Shown here: positions 25,671-34,977 of the stretch, in pieces | Position numbering within the stretch: position 1 is the stretch's first letter | Layout of the letters: each line of letters starts with the position of its first letter | From: Lachnospiraceae bacterium | Lineage (GTDB): Bacteria > Bacillota_A > Clostridia > Lachnospirales > Lachnospiraceae | NCBI GenBank assembly: GCA_017516285.1 | Contig: JAFXDD010000020.1 | Span: forward strand, 1-64,000 | Length of the DNA stretch: 64,000 nt | Direction: 5' to 3' | Made by a program: the position numbers and the translations under genes | Notes under the pieces: model-generated | Told to the model about the DNA's origin: nothing | Database searches by the model: none | Seen by the model: only the letters and a program-made list of their open reading frames with translations

Positions 25671-26855
25671 ATGAGGGCTTTAAGCGAAAGAACGTCCAAC
25701 TTTACAGATTCTGTCATTCGTAGAATGACGAGGATAGCAAATAAGTATGGCGCAGTCAATTTGTCTCAGGGATTTCCGGATTTTGACCCACCAAAGGAAA
25801 TAACGGACAGGCTGGCTGAAATTGCATCTGTGGGGCCGCATCAGTATGCGTTGACCTGGGGTGCGCAGAATTTTAGAGAGGCTTTAGCGAGGAAGCAGGA
25901 GCATTTTTCCGGCATGCCGGTGAATCCTGATACTGAAATTGTTGTAACCTGTGGCAGCACGGAGGCGATGATGGCTTCTATGATGTCCGTGACCAATCCG
26001 GGGGATAAAGTAGCGATTTTTTCACCGTTTTATGAAAATTACGGAGCGGATACGATTTTGTCAGGAGCGGAACCGATTTATATTCCATTGGTGCCACCGG
26101 AATTTACTTTTGACCCTGCCGTACTAGAACAGGCTTTTCAGGATGGAGCAAAGGCGCTGGTACTGTGTAATCCGTCCAATCCTTGTGGAAAGGTATTTAC
26201 TTATGAGGAGATGGAGACGATTGCTGAATTGGCAATTAAATATGATGCTTATGTAATTACGGATGAAGTGTATGAGCATATTATTTACGAGCCGTACAAA
26301 CATGTATACATGGCTGCTCTTGCGGGTATGCGCGAAAGGACAATTATTTGTAATTCTTTGTCCAAGACCTATTCCATTACAGGCTGGCGACTGGGGTATG
26401 TCATTGCATCACCGGAAATCATTGACAGAGTAAAAAAGGTTCATGACTTCCTGACAGTAGGAGCAGCAGCACCTCTTATGGAGGCAGCAGTTACAGGTTT
26501 GGAGTTTGAAGATGCCTATTATGAAGGGCTGCAGGCTCATTATACACACATGAAGGAACTATTTGTGGGCGGTCTCAAGGAATTGGGCTTTACCATAACT
26601 GAGCCTCAGGGCGCATATTATGTATTAATGGATGTATCCGAGTTTGGGGTAAAGGATGACGTGGCATTCTGCGAATGGATGGCAGAGCATGTAGGAGTAG
26701 CGGCAGTGCCGGGCTCCAGCTTTTTCCGTGAGGATGTGCATCATCTGATTAGATTCCATTTTGCAAAGAAGGATGAAACCTTGCAGGAAGCTTTGAAGCG
26801 ACTGGAGCTTCTTAGAGAAAAAGTCAGCACGGCAGGTGAAGTTAGCTGGCGATAA
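25671..26855 (+). CDS. Class I/II pyridoxal-phosphate aminotransferase
   Basis: 394 aa. GGGAGGAGG lies 9 bases before the ATG. Fold-type I traits are NLSQGFPDFDPP near the N-terminus (substrate arm), CNPSNPCGK near 170 (Asn for PLP), ITDEVYEHI (Asp for the pyridine nitrogen), NSLSKTYSITGWRLGY with Lys232 as the Schiff-base lysine, and a late Arg (HHLIRFHFAKK) for the substrate carboxylate. It matches the aspartate/kynurenine/methionine aminotransferase branch (aromatic- or MtnE-like). The exact amino acid cannot be read off. It has its own promoter. Confidence 0.9.
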   Translation: MRALSERTSNFTDSVIRRMTRIANKYGAVNLSQGFPDFDPPKEITDRLAEIASVGPHQYALTWGAQNFREALARKQEHFSGMPVNPDTEIVVTCGSTEAMMASMMSVTNPGDKVAIFSPFYENYGADTILSGAEPIYIPLVPPEFTFDPAVLEQAFQDGAKALVLCNPSNPCGKVFTYEEMETIAELAIKYDAYVITDEVYEHIIYEPYKHVYMAALAGMRERTIICNSLSKTYSITGWRLGYVIASPEIIDRVKKVHDFLTVGAAAPLMEAAVTGLEFEDAYYEGLQAHYTHMKELFVGGLKELGFTITEPQGAYYVLMDVSEFGVKDDVAFCEWMAEHVGVAAVPGSSFFREDVHHLIRFHFAKKDETLQEALKRLELLREKVSTAGEVSWR

Positions 26856-26912
26856 ATAGTATGCGACATCTGTGTCATATTAAATAAATATAATTAGTTT
26901 AGGAGAGAGACA

Positions 26913-27749
26913 ATGTTAGATATTTTAATTGCAATATTATTTGGTTTGGTAGAAGGTATTACCGAGTGGCTGCCTGTCAGCAGTACCGGTCATATGATTT
27001 TGTTGGAGGAGTTTATTAAGTTTGAGGGTGTGTCAGAAGGATTTTTTGACATGTTTGAGGTAGTTATTCAGCTGGGTGCTATTATGGCGGTGGTTATTCT
27101 GTATTGGAATAAAATCTTCCCTTTCAAAATTACCAAAAAGCATGCCATCAAGGTGGAAATTGACAAGGATATATTTTCACTGTGGTTTAAGATTTTGGCA
27201 GCTTGTGTACCTGCGGCTATCGTGGGTTTGCTGTTTGACGATATTTTAGAGGAATATTTATATAATGGTTATGTGGTTTCTGCTATGTTAATTATTTTTG
27301 GTATTGCTTTTATTGTAGTGGAAAACTGGAATAAAGGCAAGAAGTCCCGTGTGAACAGCCTGGCAGAGCTGACCTATCAGGCGGCTCTGATTATCGGTGT
27401 ATTTCAGCTGATTGCAGCAGTATTTCCGGGTACCAGCCGCTCCGGTGCCACTATTGTTGGTGCTTTGCTTATCGGTGTCAGCCGTACCGTGGCAGCAGAG
27501 TTTACCTTTTATCTGGCTATTCCGGTAATGTTTGGCGCCAGTCTTTTAAAAATTTTAAAATTTGGTCTGGCATTTACCGGTCTGGAGCTGGCAGTGCTTC
27601 TGATAGGTATGCTGGTAGCCTTTGTAGTTTCCATGGTGGTAATTAAGTTCCTGATGGCATACATAAAGAGACACGACTTTAAAGTGTTTGGCTGGTACCG
27701 AATTGTGCTGGGCGCTATTGTGCTGGCGTACTTTGTGGTGTTCAGATAA
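26913..27749 (+). CDS. uppP: Undecaprenyl-diphosphatase
   Basis: 278 aa, about eight membrane segments. Removes one phosphate from undecaprenyl diphosphate so that the wall-carrier lipid is recycled; overproduction gives bacitracin resistance. Both active-site motifs are present: GLVEGITEWLPVSSTGH (about 10-26) and FPGTSRSGATI (about 171-181). AGGAGAG lies 6 bases before the ATG. Its length fits the family. A hairpin terminator follows. Confidence 0.95.
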   Translation: MLDILIAILFGLVEGITEWLPVSSTGHMILLEEFIKFEGVSEGFFDMFEVVIQLGAIMAVVILYWNKIFPFKITKKHAIKVEIDKDIFSLWFKILAACVPAAIVGLLFDDILEEYLYNGYVVSAMLIIFGIAFIVVENWNKGKKSRVNSLAELTYQAALIIGVFQLIAAVFPGTSRSGATIVGALLIGVSRTVAAEFTFYLAIPVMFGASLLKILKFGLAFTGLELAVLLIGMLVAFVVSMVVIKFLMAYIKRHDFKVFGWYRIVLGAIVLAYFVVFR

Positions 27750-27804
27750 GGGGAAAACCATTTTTAAAAATCCGGTGCTCTGTTGTCAGTTTCTTATGAG
27801 ATTG

Positions 27805-27832
27805 AGCGGAGGGATATTATAAACCTCCGCTT
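27805..27832. terminator. Bidirectional terminator between uppP and the AraC-type sensor gene
   Basis: GCGGAGG and CCTCCGC pair around a 10-base A/T loop, with a T-rich stretch (TTACTTCTTT) on the plus strand. The stop codon of the minus-strand gene lies within it. Confidence 0.6.
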
Positions 27833-30125
27833 ACTTCTTTGACTTTTGATGATGCTTTCGGTATTCTCCCGGTGTCATATTGGTGTTCTTTTTAAAGAAC
27901 CTGATAAAGCCGGACACGTCAGTGTTACCAATTTTTACAACAATTTCATTCATACTCATATCTGTTTCCTGCAGTAATTGCATGCACTTTTCCAGCTTTA
28001 GCTTAGAAATATAATCGGAAAGACCGATATTCATAGAGTTTTTAAACAGCTTGCGCATATGCTGTGGTGAAATACCAAAGTGGTCTGCCATAGCCTGGAT
28101 TTGAAAGTTATATTCAAAGCAGTGCTCGTGGATATAATACACAAGCTGCCCCACCATGTCGGTGGAAGCTTCCTCCGTGGCTATCGTTGTATTATCCATG
28201 ATATTTTGCACTATATGAAACAAATTCTGAAAAAAGTCATCTATGGTATCAAAATTTATCAATAAGGTAATATCCAATTGTTTGGATAAATTACTGGAGT
28301 ATCCAATGTTTGATATATTTGGGAGCTTTTTCAATATAGAAAATATATCATAGCAGATATATTTTGCTGTATGAAGGCTGCATCCGGCTTCCTTAATATA
28401 GTTGTTTAATCTATCAATAACCTCAAATGCATTCTGTTCATCACGGGAGAGCAGTGCCGTGTATAACATAGTGATATCAGTAGCAGGATAAGGTATCTCC
28501 GGCATATGGCTCTTATACATTTCAGGAGTAATAAGACAGTTTTTGCCATAAATCATACGATAATCAAGGGCATTAATACTGTCCATATAAGACTTACTTA
28601 CTAAATCATAAGAGTTAACCAAGGACCCCATACCTATACTGAGCGTCAGGCCGGAATGCTCTGACACACATTTTTTGATATCTGCAATTGTATTCTGATA
28701 GAAAGAAAAATCAGGACAATTACTATTCAGCAGAAAAACAACCTTTGAGGAAAGTGTCATATCCTTCACTAAAAGCTGCAAATTATCCGGCAATATTTCC
28801 TTTATAACCTTTGACAAATTGGAAAGGTCATAGGTTTCAGTCTCTTTTTGTGGTGTGGGTTGCTCAAATATGGCACTGCATATACAGTAGTATTGCATAT
28901 CCAACTGAATGTCCAGATTGTTGCACGCATTGTAAAAAGCTTCCTGTGTAGTAAAATTCCCTTTAATTAAAGTGGTCAGAAGATGGTCGTAAATTCCTTG
29001 CATAGATTGATTTATCGTCGCGGAAAGAATAGTGTTTTCCTCCAGTGTATTTTCATATATTTGCTTAAAAATCTCTAATTCATTTTTAGTCTCTGTTTGC
29101 GTTTGCTTTTTATCCAGCATATAGTTTGATAAGGTGCGAAGAGGAAAATAAGTTTTCTTAATGCCTCTGAATATCAAATAAAGGCCGATAATAATCGCCA
29201 GTGAGAGAATGATTACGGATTGTATTATAATACGATAAAAGCCTTGATAGGCGGTCTTTTTAGACAAAAATCGTACATAATAAAATCCGGTCTGGATGGA
29301 GTGAGAGACAAAAAGCATCACACCATTTTCTGACTCCCAATAGCACTTTTCTATAATTTGAGGTGAGTTCTTTAGCTGCTCACAGATAGCCAGAATGTCC
29401 TGTTCCGTGGCATGGGGAGCTAAAAAGCTTAAAACCTCAAAGTCTGAGTTAAGTAATAATATATTTTCCTCCATGTCCGTCTGAGAGGAACGAAACAAAT
29501 CATAGATATAATCCTGCTCAATAAGTAAAGCAAAGGAACGGCTGGAATAAGTACCATCTTGGTGAAAACGATCATATAACGGTGAAAAAAAGTACAGGTG
29601 CTGAGGCGGATTGGTCAAGGAATTGGTTGGCCAATAAAAGGGTGCAGTAACTGTACTTATTTGCTCATACCATTCTTGTAAGCTATAGCCCTTCCCAAGT
29701 AAATCCTTAATAAAGGTCTGATGTGTTAAATCCCCCTCCTTAATCTTGCCCTTAGAGGAATAAATAGAAGAATCCCCTTTGGAATAAATAATAATATCGT
29801 TTAAGGAGCTTTGAAGAGATACCAGCTCCTCGATGGTATCGATAGCATCGGTGGTGCTGTTCTTCAAGGCATATTTTGATAAAGTGGTATCCTCTGTCAG
29901 AATTAATGACAAAGTATCCAGTTCGTCAATTTTAAGGTCAAAGGTTTGCTGAATAAGCTTTGTAGAAGCTAAATTGGAATTAATAATTTCTTTTCTTAAT
30001 GCTTGAAAGGTAAATATTAAAGATAGACAAACAATTAAAATTGGAATAAAGGTGCTCATCAAAAAAAGGAGCCAATACTGCCCTGCTAAAGATTTTGATT
30101 GTTCTTGTCTTTTGTCGTTTCTCAT
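27831..30125 (-). CDS. Membrane-bound AraC-type regulator with extracellular sensor domain
   Basis: 764 aa. Start 30125 is chosen because a good promoter lies just upstream, inside the longer open frame. Membrane segments near 17-38 and 293-316 enclose about 250 external residues, the layout of Cache-like sensors. A long cytoplasmic linker follows, with a degenerate GGDEF-like stretch such as HSGLTLSIGMGSLV. The C-terminal 95 residues are an AraC DNA-binding domain (FQIQAMADHFGISPQHMRKLF and MSMNEIVVKIGNTDVSGFIRFFKK, ending MTPGEYR). Related one-component regulators (YtdP/YesN-like) sense sugars or peptides outside and act on adjacent transport and hydrolase genes. It is divergent from the glycan locus and should be its regulator. 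Confidence 0.88.
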   Translation of the reverse strand: MRNDKRQEQSKSLAGQYWLLFLMSTFIPILIVCLSLIFTFQALRKEIINSNLASTKLIQQTFDLKIDELDTLSLILTEDTTLSKYALKNSTTDAIDTIEELVSLQSSLNDIIIYSKGDSSIYSSKGKIKEGDLTHQTFIKDLLGKGYSLQEWYEQISTVTAPFYWPTNSLTNPPQHLYFFSPLYDRFHQDGTYSSRSFALLIEQDYIYDLFRSSQTDMEENILLLNSDFEVLSFLAPHATEQDILAICEQLKNSPQIIEKCYWESENGVMLFVSHSIQTGFYYVRFLSKKTAYQGFYRIIIQSVIILSLAIIIGLYLIFRGIKKTYFPLRTLSNYMLDKKQTQTETKNELEIFKQIYENTLEENTILSATINQSMQGIYDHLLTTLIKGNFTTQEAFYNACNNLDIQLDMQYYCICSAIFEQPTPQKETETYDLSNLSKVIKEILPDNLQLLVKDMTLSSKVVFLLNSNCPDFSFYQNTIADIKKCVSEHSGLTLSIGMGSLVNSYDLVSKSYMDSINALDYRMIYGKNCLITPEMYKSHMPEIPYPATDITMLYTALLSRDEQNAFEVIDRLNNYIKEAGCSLHTAKYICYDIFSILKKLPNISNIGYSSNLSKQLDITLLINFDTIDDFFQNLFHIVQNIMDNTTIATEEASTDMVGQLVYYIHEHCFEYNFQIQAMADHFGISPQHMRKLFKNSMNIGLSDYISKLKLEKCMQLLQETDMSMNEIVVKIGNTDVSGFIRFFKKNTNMTPGEYRKHHQKSKK

Positions 30126-30159
30126 AAATTCTAACGCTCCCAATTCATTTGATAGTTCC

Positions 30160-30189
30160 ATTATACCATTTTTGATTTGGGAAACGCAA
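30160..30189 (-). promoter_or_regulatory. Promoter of the AraC-type sensor gene
   Basis: Minus strand TTGCGT (30189-30184), an 18-base spacer and TATAAT (30165-30160), 35 bases before ATG 30125. Confidence 0.7.
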
Positions 30190-30302
30190 CTCAAAAGCGG
30201 AGTGTCCAATACTTTCCATTTATCCAATTATCTTTCCTTTTTGGTATGAGGTGTCTTGATAAAAGGTATTCTTTTTTACAAATGAGAATTCGGATTTGCA
30301 AA

Positions 30303-30332
30303 TTGTAAGTGAAAAATAGAGTTCGGTATAAT
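30303..30332 (+). promoter_or_regulatory. Promoter at the head of the glycan locus
   Basis: TTGTAA (30303-30308), an 18-base spacer and TATAAT (30327-30332), 40 bases before the M20 peptidase ATG. Confidence 0.6.
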
Positions 30333-30372
30333 GGTGAGGTAAAGCTAAAACAATTACAGAAAGGACCTTGTG

Positions 30373-31626
30373 ATGCAAAAACAATTGTTATACGAGCGAA
30401 TAGAAGCGGATAAGGAAGAATTATTTGCACTCTTAGGAAGTCTGATACAGATAAATTCAGAGAACTTCGGCTCACACGGAAACGAAAAAGCGTGTGCGGA
30501 ATACGTCAAGAATTATTGTGAGACGCTGGGATATCAGGCAGAGGTTTACTCTCCTATGGATATTCCTGAATTTGAAACGCATCCGGATTATTTAGCAGGC
30601 AGAGGCCTGGAAGAACGAAGAAACTGCACAGTAATGGTGCCGGGAAAGCAGCATGAAAAGAAACTGATGCTGGCAGCACATATGGATACCGTGGAAATCG
30701 GTGATGAAAGCAAATGGGTATTTCCACCCTTGTGTGGCATTGTAAAGAACGGAAATATTTTAGGACGAGGTGCCTGTGATGATAAATATGGAGTGGCAGC
30801 TACCTTGTTTTTAATAAAGAAGATGAAGGAACTGGGCATAGAGCTTCCTTACGATTTGCTGTTCACCGGCTATTGTGATGAGGAGTATGGCGGAAGCAAC
30901 GGAGCTCTGGCAGCCTGTCTGAAATATCCTTGTGATGATTATTTAAACCTGGATTGTAAAAATTTTGAAATCTGGAACTGCGGTGTAGGTGGCGGAGAAT
31001 TAGTATTTCAGGTAAAAAGCAAGGACACCGTGGACAATTGCAGCAAGGTACTGGAGGGACTTAATATTGCAGAAAGGCAGTTTAGAGAATTTGCAGCAAG
31101 AAGAAGAGCCGAATTAGAGCGTAATCCGGTATTTGCGGGTACCATTGTTGCGCGTAATGCATATCGTATCATGTGTTTTAGAGCCGGTGGACAGGGTGGT
31201 ACGGATATGGACAGCGGTTATTTTAAGGTTACGTATTACACCGATAAAACGGAAACAGAGATAAATACGGAATTAGCAAAATTGAAGCAAATATTGGATA
31301 AAGAGCTTGAAAAGTTGGGACTATGTAAGCTGCAGATTACCAAGGCTACACGCTTTTTCCACTATGTAAAAAGTGAAGAAAACAATCGCATGATTTCTCT
31401 TTTAAAGAAAGCAGGAGAAGAACAGGGCAGGGTGCTTTGTGAAAAAGGAGCCTGTCTGTCTGACTTGCCAATGTTTGTATTGTATGGTAGTCCACGGGCA
31501 GTATGCTTTGGAATTGGCGCTGACTTCCATCGTCCGGGTGGTGCACATCAAACCAATGAATATGTGGAATGCGATAAGCTGGTAGAATTTACCAAAATAG
31601 TCGGCGGTTTTTTGCTGGAATACTAA
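30373..31626 (+). CDS. M20 family metallopeptidase/deacylase
   Basis: 417 aa from ATG 30373, which has AAAGGA upstream; GTG at 30370 is also in frame. M20 metal ligands are visible: AAHMDTVEIG (His, Asp), GRGACDDKYG (bridging Asp) and CDEEYGGSNGA (Glu-Glu, base and ligand). The dimerisation insert is short or diverged, and the last ligand is probably in FHRPGGAHQTNEY near the C-terminus. It is cytoplasmic. Family members cleave peptides or remove N-acyl groups (ArgE/DapE-like). As first gene of the glycan locus it may deacylate an imported amino-sugar derivative or cut a glycopeptide; that part is inferred. Confidence 0.85.
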   Translation: MQKQLLYERIEADKEELFALLGSLIQINSENFGSHGNEKACAEYVKNYCETLGYQAEVYSPMDIPEFETHPDYLAGRGLEERRNCTVMVPGKQHEKKLMLAAHMDTVEIGDESKWVFPPLCGIVKNGNILGRGACDDKYGVAATLFLIKKMKELGIELPYDLLFTGYCDEEYGGSNGALAACLKYPCDDYLNLDCKNFEIWNCGVGGGELVFQVKSKDTVDNCSKVLEGLNIAERQFREFAARRRAELERNPVFAGTIVARNAYRIMCFRAGGQGGTDMDSGYFKVTYYTDKTETEINTELAKLKQILDKELEKLGLCKLQITKATRFFHYVKSEENNRMISLLKKAGEEQGRVLCEKGACLSDLPMFVLYGSPRAVCFGIGADFHRPGGAHQTNEYVECDKLVEFTKIVGGFLLEY

Positions 31627-31679
31627 AAAAACAGTATTTTGTGGAAATATTATATAAAACTTGAAATGGAGAAAATGCT

Positions 31680-34600
31680 ATGAAATCAAATACACACTAT
31701 TCCCCTACGGAAAATGGCTTTGCCATCAGCGGAAGCAGCGAGGTGTTTAACAGACCTCTTTATGGGGGACATGCAAGCGATGATACACCGGAGCGCTTTT
31801 TTACCTTCGCGGGAGATGTGCCGCAGTTTATGGGAACTGTTTGTGACTGGACCAAGGGACAAGTGACTTATCAGGAAAAATGCGGGGTATTAAATAGCGG
31901 TCTTGCCATTACACCCGGAGGGCGCTTTCCATTTTATTATTCCGAGGATATAGACCAGACCTCCCGCTGGTTTCATAATTCCGAAGATATTCTGGCAGAA
32001 TTCAAAAATGGCTGGATGGAATATGAGCTGACTCAGATTTCTTCCTGGTTTCCGGATGTGCGTGTAAAAATGGAGGCATATCCGTTAATGCCGGAGGATG
32101 GTTATCTGGTGCATTATACCATCTCAACGGACCAAAGAGTTTATTTTGTAGCAGGTTTTGGCGGCCTGACCGATGTACAAGGGAGATTTGAGTATAAGGG
32201 AGAGCCGAGACGATATTTTTCAGCCAGTGATGTAAAAGGAAATGTAATTGAGCTTGGCGAAAACCGTGCCTGTATCACACATACCGATGGCAAAACCATG
32301 CATGTTGCCACCAGCTTTGCAGCTGAATTTGCCTGTGGTTCCGCAAAGGCCATGGCTGAGCCTTATGTAAGTACGTTTTTGGCAAGCGAGGCGGAGCATG
32401 AGGATGACCGGGTGGTAAGAATTTCCGCAGTAATTGAGCCGGGGCAGACCTTGGACGGATATATTATTGCGATACATAATTCCGATGAAGAGACCTTAAA
32501 CAAATGGTTGGCAAGAAAAAATCCTATGGAATACATTAAGCAGCAGATTTATGCAAAAACAGCATGTATAGATGTGGCAACACCGGAAAAGACGTTGGAT
32601 TTGACTATTGCACCCACTGTGATTGCTATGGATTCCTCATGGCACAAGGATTCCTTTCATCATGGTGCCTTTGCGTACCATGCACCATTTCTTGGCTGGA
32701 GAAACTGGTATGCGCCTACTGTTTTGGGCTGGGGCGACAGAGTGGCCAAAACCATGGAAATGTATTTTGGTTTTATTACACGGGGAGATGTCAGCAAAGA
32801 GCGTATCTGGTATGACGATACACCAATTCCTGCCGGTCAAAAGAAATTTGACAGAAGATTCCATAATATGGAGAATCCTGTGGGCAGACTGCCGTCACAT
32901 TTTAATACAGATCTTACACCGAGCTATGGTCCGTACAACATGCAGGAATGTGCTCTGGATATGATGCTTTATTATATTGAATGGACCGGAAATCTGGAAA
33001 TTGCAGAAAAATATTATGAGGAGCTGTGCTCCATGGTGGAATGGGAGCGAAGGGTATTTGACCCAGATGATGATGGCTTATATCAAAATGTGTTAAATAC
33101 GTGGATTTCTGACGGCCATAATTACAACGGTGCAGGCTGTGCCCAGTCCACTGCGTATAACTATCGAGCAAATTTAGTGTTATCAAAGATTGCTAGAAGG
33201 ATTGGCAGAGATGGTGAGGCTTTTGCAAAGCGTGCAGAAAAAATTAAGAAGGCTTTGAATGAGAAGCTATGGCTTGCAAACGAGGGGGTTATTGCAGAGA
33301 GTCTGGATACCATAGGCAATTGTTTGATTCATCCGTCTGTAGAGCTTGCTACGGTATATCATGTGATGGATTCCGACATGATAGATGATTTCAGGGCATA
33401 TAGGACATTAAAATATAGCGAAAAGCATCTGAAAAATATTGTAACACTGGGCTCCGACGGAAGATTGTGTTATTCTTCTGCGTGGCTGCCAAAGCAGTAT
33501 TCACAATGTGGCATCTTCCCTTCAGAAAACGCCCATTTGGCATTGGTTTATTTCAAGCTTGGTCTTAAGGAAGAGGGCAAGAAAATTTTGGACGGCATTG
33601 CAGACTGCTATTTTACCGGCAGAAACCCGGGCATGGCACCTCACATTCAGTCTGCGAGGGGAACCTCTGATTTTGGCGATTTGGATTTTTCCGATGTATC
33701 CAGCACCTATTTGCGCCTTGTGACAGAGGGCCTGTTTGGTATTCGCATAAATCATTTGGATGCCTGTATCTATATTGCACCGGGCTTTCCGAAGGAGTGG
33801 GAGCATGCAAGCCTAACCTTAAAGGATATTGCGCTTCACTATACCAGAAGAGGCAATCAGGAAATCTTTAATATCCACTGCGACAGGAAAGAAAAGAAAC
33901 TGATGAGGATTCCTATGCGCTCTACTGAGGTGGAAACTGTGCTACTGGACGGAGCACCAATCGATTATAAGATTACAGCGGCTCCAAATCATAGCTTCCT
34001 GATGATAGAGGTGGACAAGGTGGGCAGGTTCCAGCTTCGCATCATGCATGGTTGCAGCCCTGTTCCGACCATTACTGCCCCTGATATGGTTCTTGCAGGA
34101 AGCAGACTGAGTTTTGAGGTTAAGGGTGCTAAGCTTGCCGGAGTATTTGATGTTTCAGAGGTACTGGAGGACATTACCATCGTGGGGAATAAGGTGTATG
34201 CAAAGGCAAAGGATGTAGCAGGAGATCACACGCTCTTTCTTCGTGCTGTGTCAGGTGAATACGATGCCTGGCTTGCAGCCGATTACGAGATATTAAACGA
34301 GGAAGCAATAGAGGAACTGCTGGAAGACAGACCATTTGTACCGGTCGATATTACGAAATTTTTTAACTGCAATATGACAGAGGTTCATGAACAGGCTTAT
34401 ATATATCCAAGACCGGAGGGATATTCTATGGGGTTATTCCAAAACGGTCGTTATTCCCACAACTGGAATCAACGCGGACGACGAGTAGTTTATGTAGATG
34501 ATACGTTGTTTAGAACCTCAGGCGGCATCGTGCATTCTCCTAGTGGAATACCGTTTGCTACACCGGCAGAAAAGGAAAATCTGGCCTGTGTATCGATGTA

Positions 34601-34955
34601 TGACGTATTCCCTACGGATATTACTATTCCGCTTAGTGGAAAGGGGCAGGAGATAGCAGTACTCTTTATTGCAAGTACATATTGTATGCAGGCTCATGTG
34701 GAGAACGCCTGCATAACGGTTACCTATGCGGACGGCACACAAACCTATAAAAAGCTTGTTTATCCGATACATATGGATGACTGGCTTACCTCTGCATTAA
34801 CCACCGAGGGCGAAATTTTCTACTTTAACGATTTCAATCATGCTACCGTGCAGAAGATTAGAATTGATTCCGGTAAGGAACTTGCAAGTATAAAGATAGA
34901 AGCGGTTGCGAATGAAATCATTTTAGGTGTTGCAGGGGTAAGCATCAGCAGGTAA
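31680..34955 (+). CDS. DUF4450-type large intracellular glycosidase-like protein
   Basis: 1091 aa, no signal peptide. The N-terminal domain (about 1-270), with HYSPTENGFAISGSSEVFNR and PLYGG, resembles DUF4450. The middle (about 300-720) has the alpha/alpha-barrel pattern of glycogen-debranching and trehalase-like enzymes (FHHGAFAYHAPFLGWRNWY, YNMQECALDMMLYYIEWTGN, DDDGLYQNVLNTWISDGHNYNGAG, FPSENAHLALVYFKLGL). Acidic residues in the latter segments are candidates for catalysis but cannot be assigned. Beta-sandwich modules follow (about 740-880 and 930-1090). The real substrate is unknown. It is a good candidate for an uncharacterised glycan hydrolase acting after import, between the M20 peptidase and the GH20-like gene. 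Confidence 0.7.
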   Translation: MKSNTHYSPTENGFAISGSSEVFNRPLYGGHASDDTPERFFTFAGDVPQFMGTVCDWTKGQVTYQEKCGVLNSGLAITPGGRFPFYYSEDIDQTSRWFHNSEDILAEFKNGWMEYELTQISSWFPDVRVKMEAYPLMPEDGYLVHYTISTDQRVYFVAGFGGLTDVQGRFEYKGEPRRYFSASDVKGNVIELGENRACITHTDGKTMHVATSFAAEFACGSAKAMAEPYVSTFLASEAEHEDDRVVRISAVIEPGQTLDGYIIAIHNSDEETLNKWLARKNPMEYIKQQIYAKTACIDVATPEKTLDLTIAPTVIAMDSSWHKDSFHHGAFAYHAPFLGWRNWYAPTVLGWGDRVAKTMEMYFGFITRGDVSKERIWYDDTPIPAGQKKFDRRFHNMENPVGRLPSHFNTDLTPSYGPYNMQECALDMMLYYIEWTGNLEIAEKYYEELCSMVEWERRVFDPDDDGLYQNVLNTWISDGHNYNGAGCAQSTAYNYRANLVLSKIARRIGRDGEAFAKRAEKIKKALNEKLWLANEGVIAESLDTIGNCLIHPSVELATVYHVMDSDMIDDFRAYRTLKYSEKHLKNIVTLGSDGRLCYSSAWLPKQYSQCGIFPSENAHLALVYFKLGLKEEGKKILDGIADCYFTGRNPGMAPHIQSARGTSDFGDLDFSDVSSTYLRLVTEGLFGIRINHLDACIYIAPGFPKEWEHASLTLKDIALHYTRRGNQEIFNIHCDRKEKKLMRIPMRSTEVETVLLDGAPIDYKITAAPNHSFLMIEVDKVGRFQLRIMHGCSPVPTITAPDMVLAGSRLSFEVKGAKLAGVFDVSEVLEDITIVGNKVYAKAKDVAGDHTLFLRAVSGEYDAWLAADYEILNEEAIEELLEDRPFVPVDITKFFNCNMTEVHEQAYIYPRPEGYSMGLFQNGRYSHNWNQRGRRVVYVDDTLFRTSGGIVHSPSGIPFATPAEKENLACVSMYDVFPTDITIPLSGKGQEIAVLFIASTYCMQAHVENACITVTYADGTQTYKKLVYPIHMDDWLTSALTTEGEIFYFNDFNHATVQKIRIDSGKELASIKIEAVANEIILGVAGVSISR

Positions 34956-34977
34956 TGATTAAAGGAGACGAGGAGTT

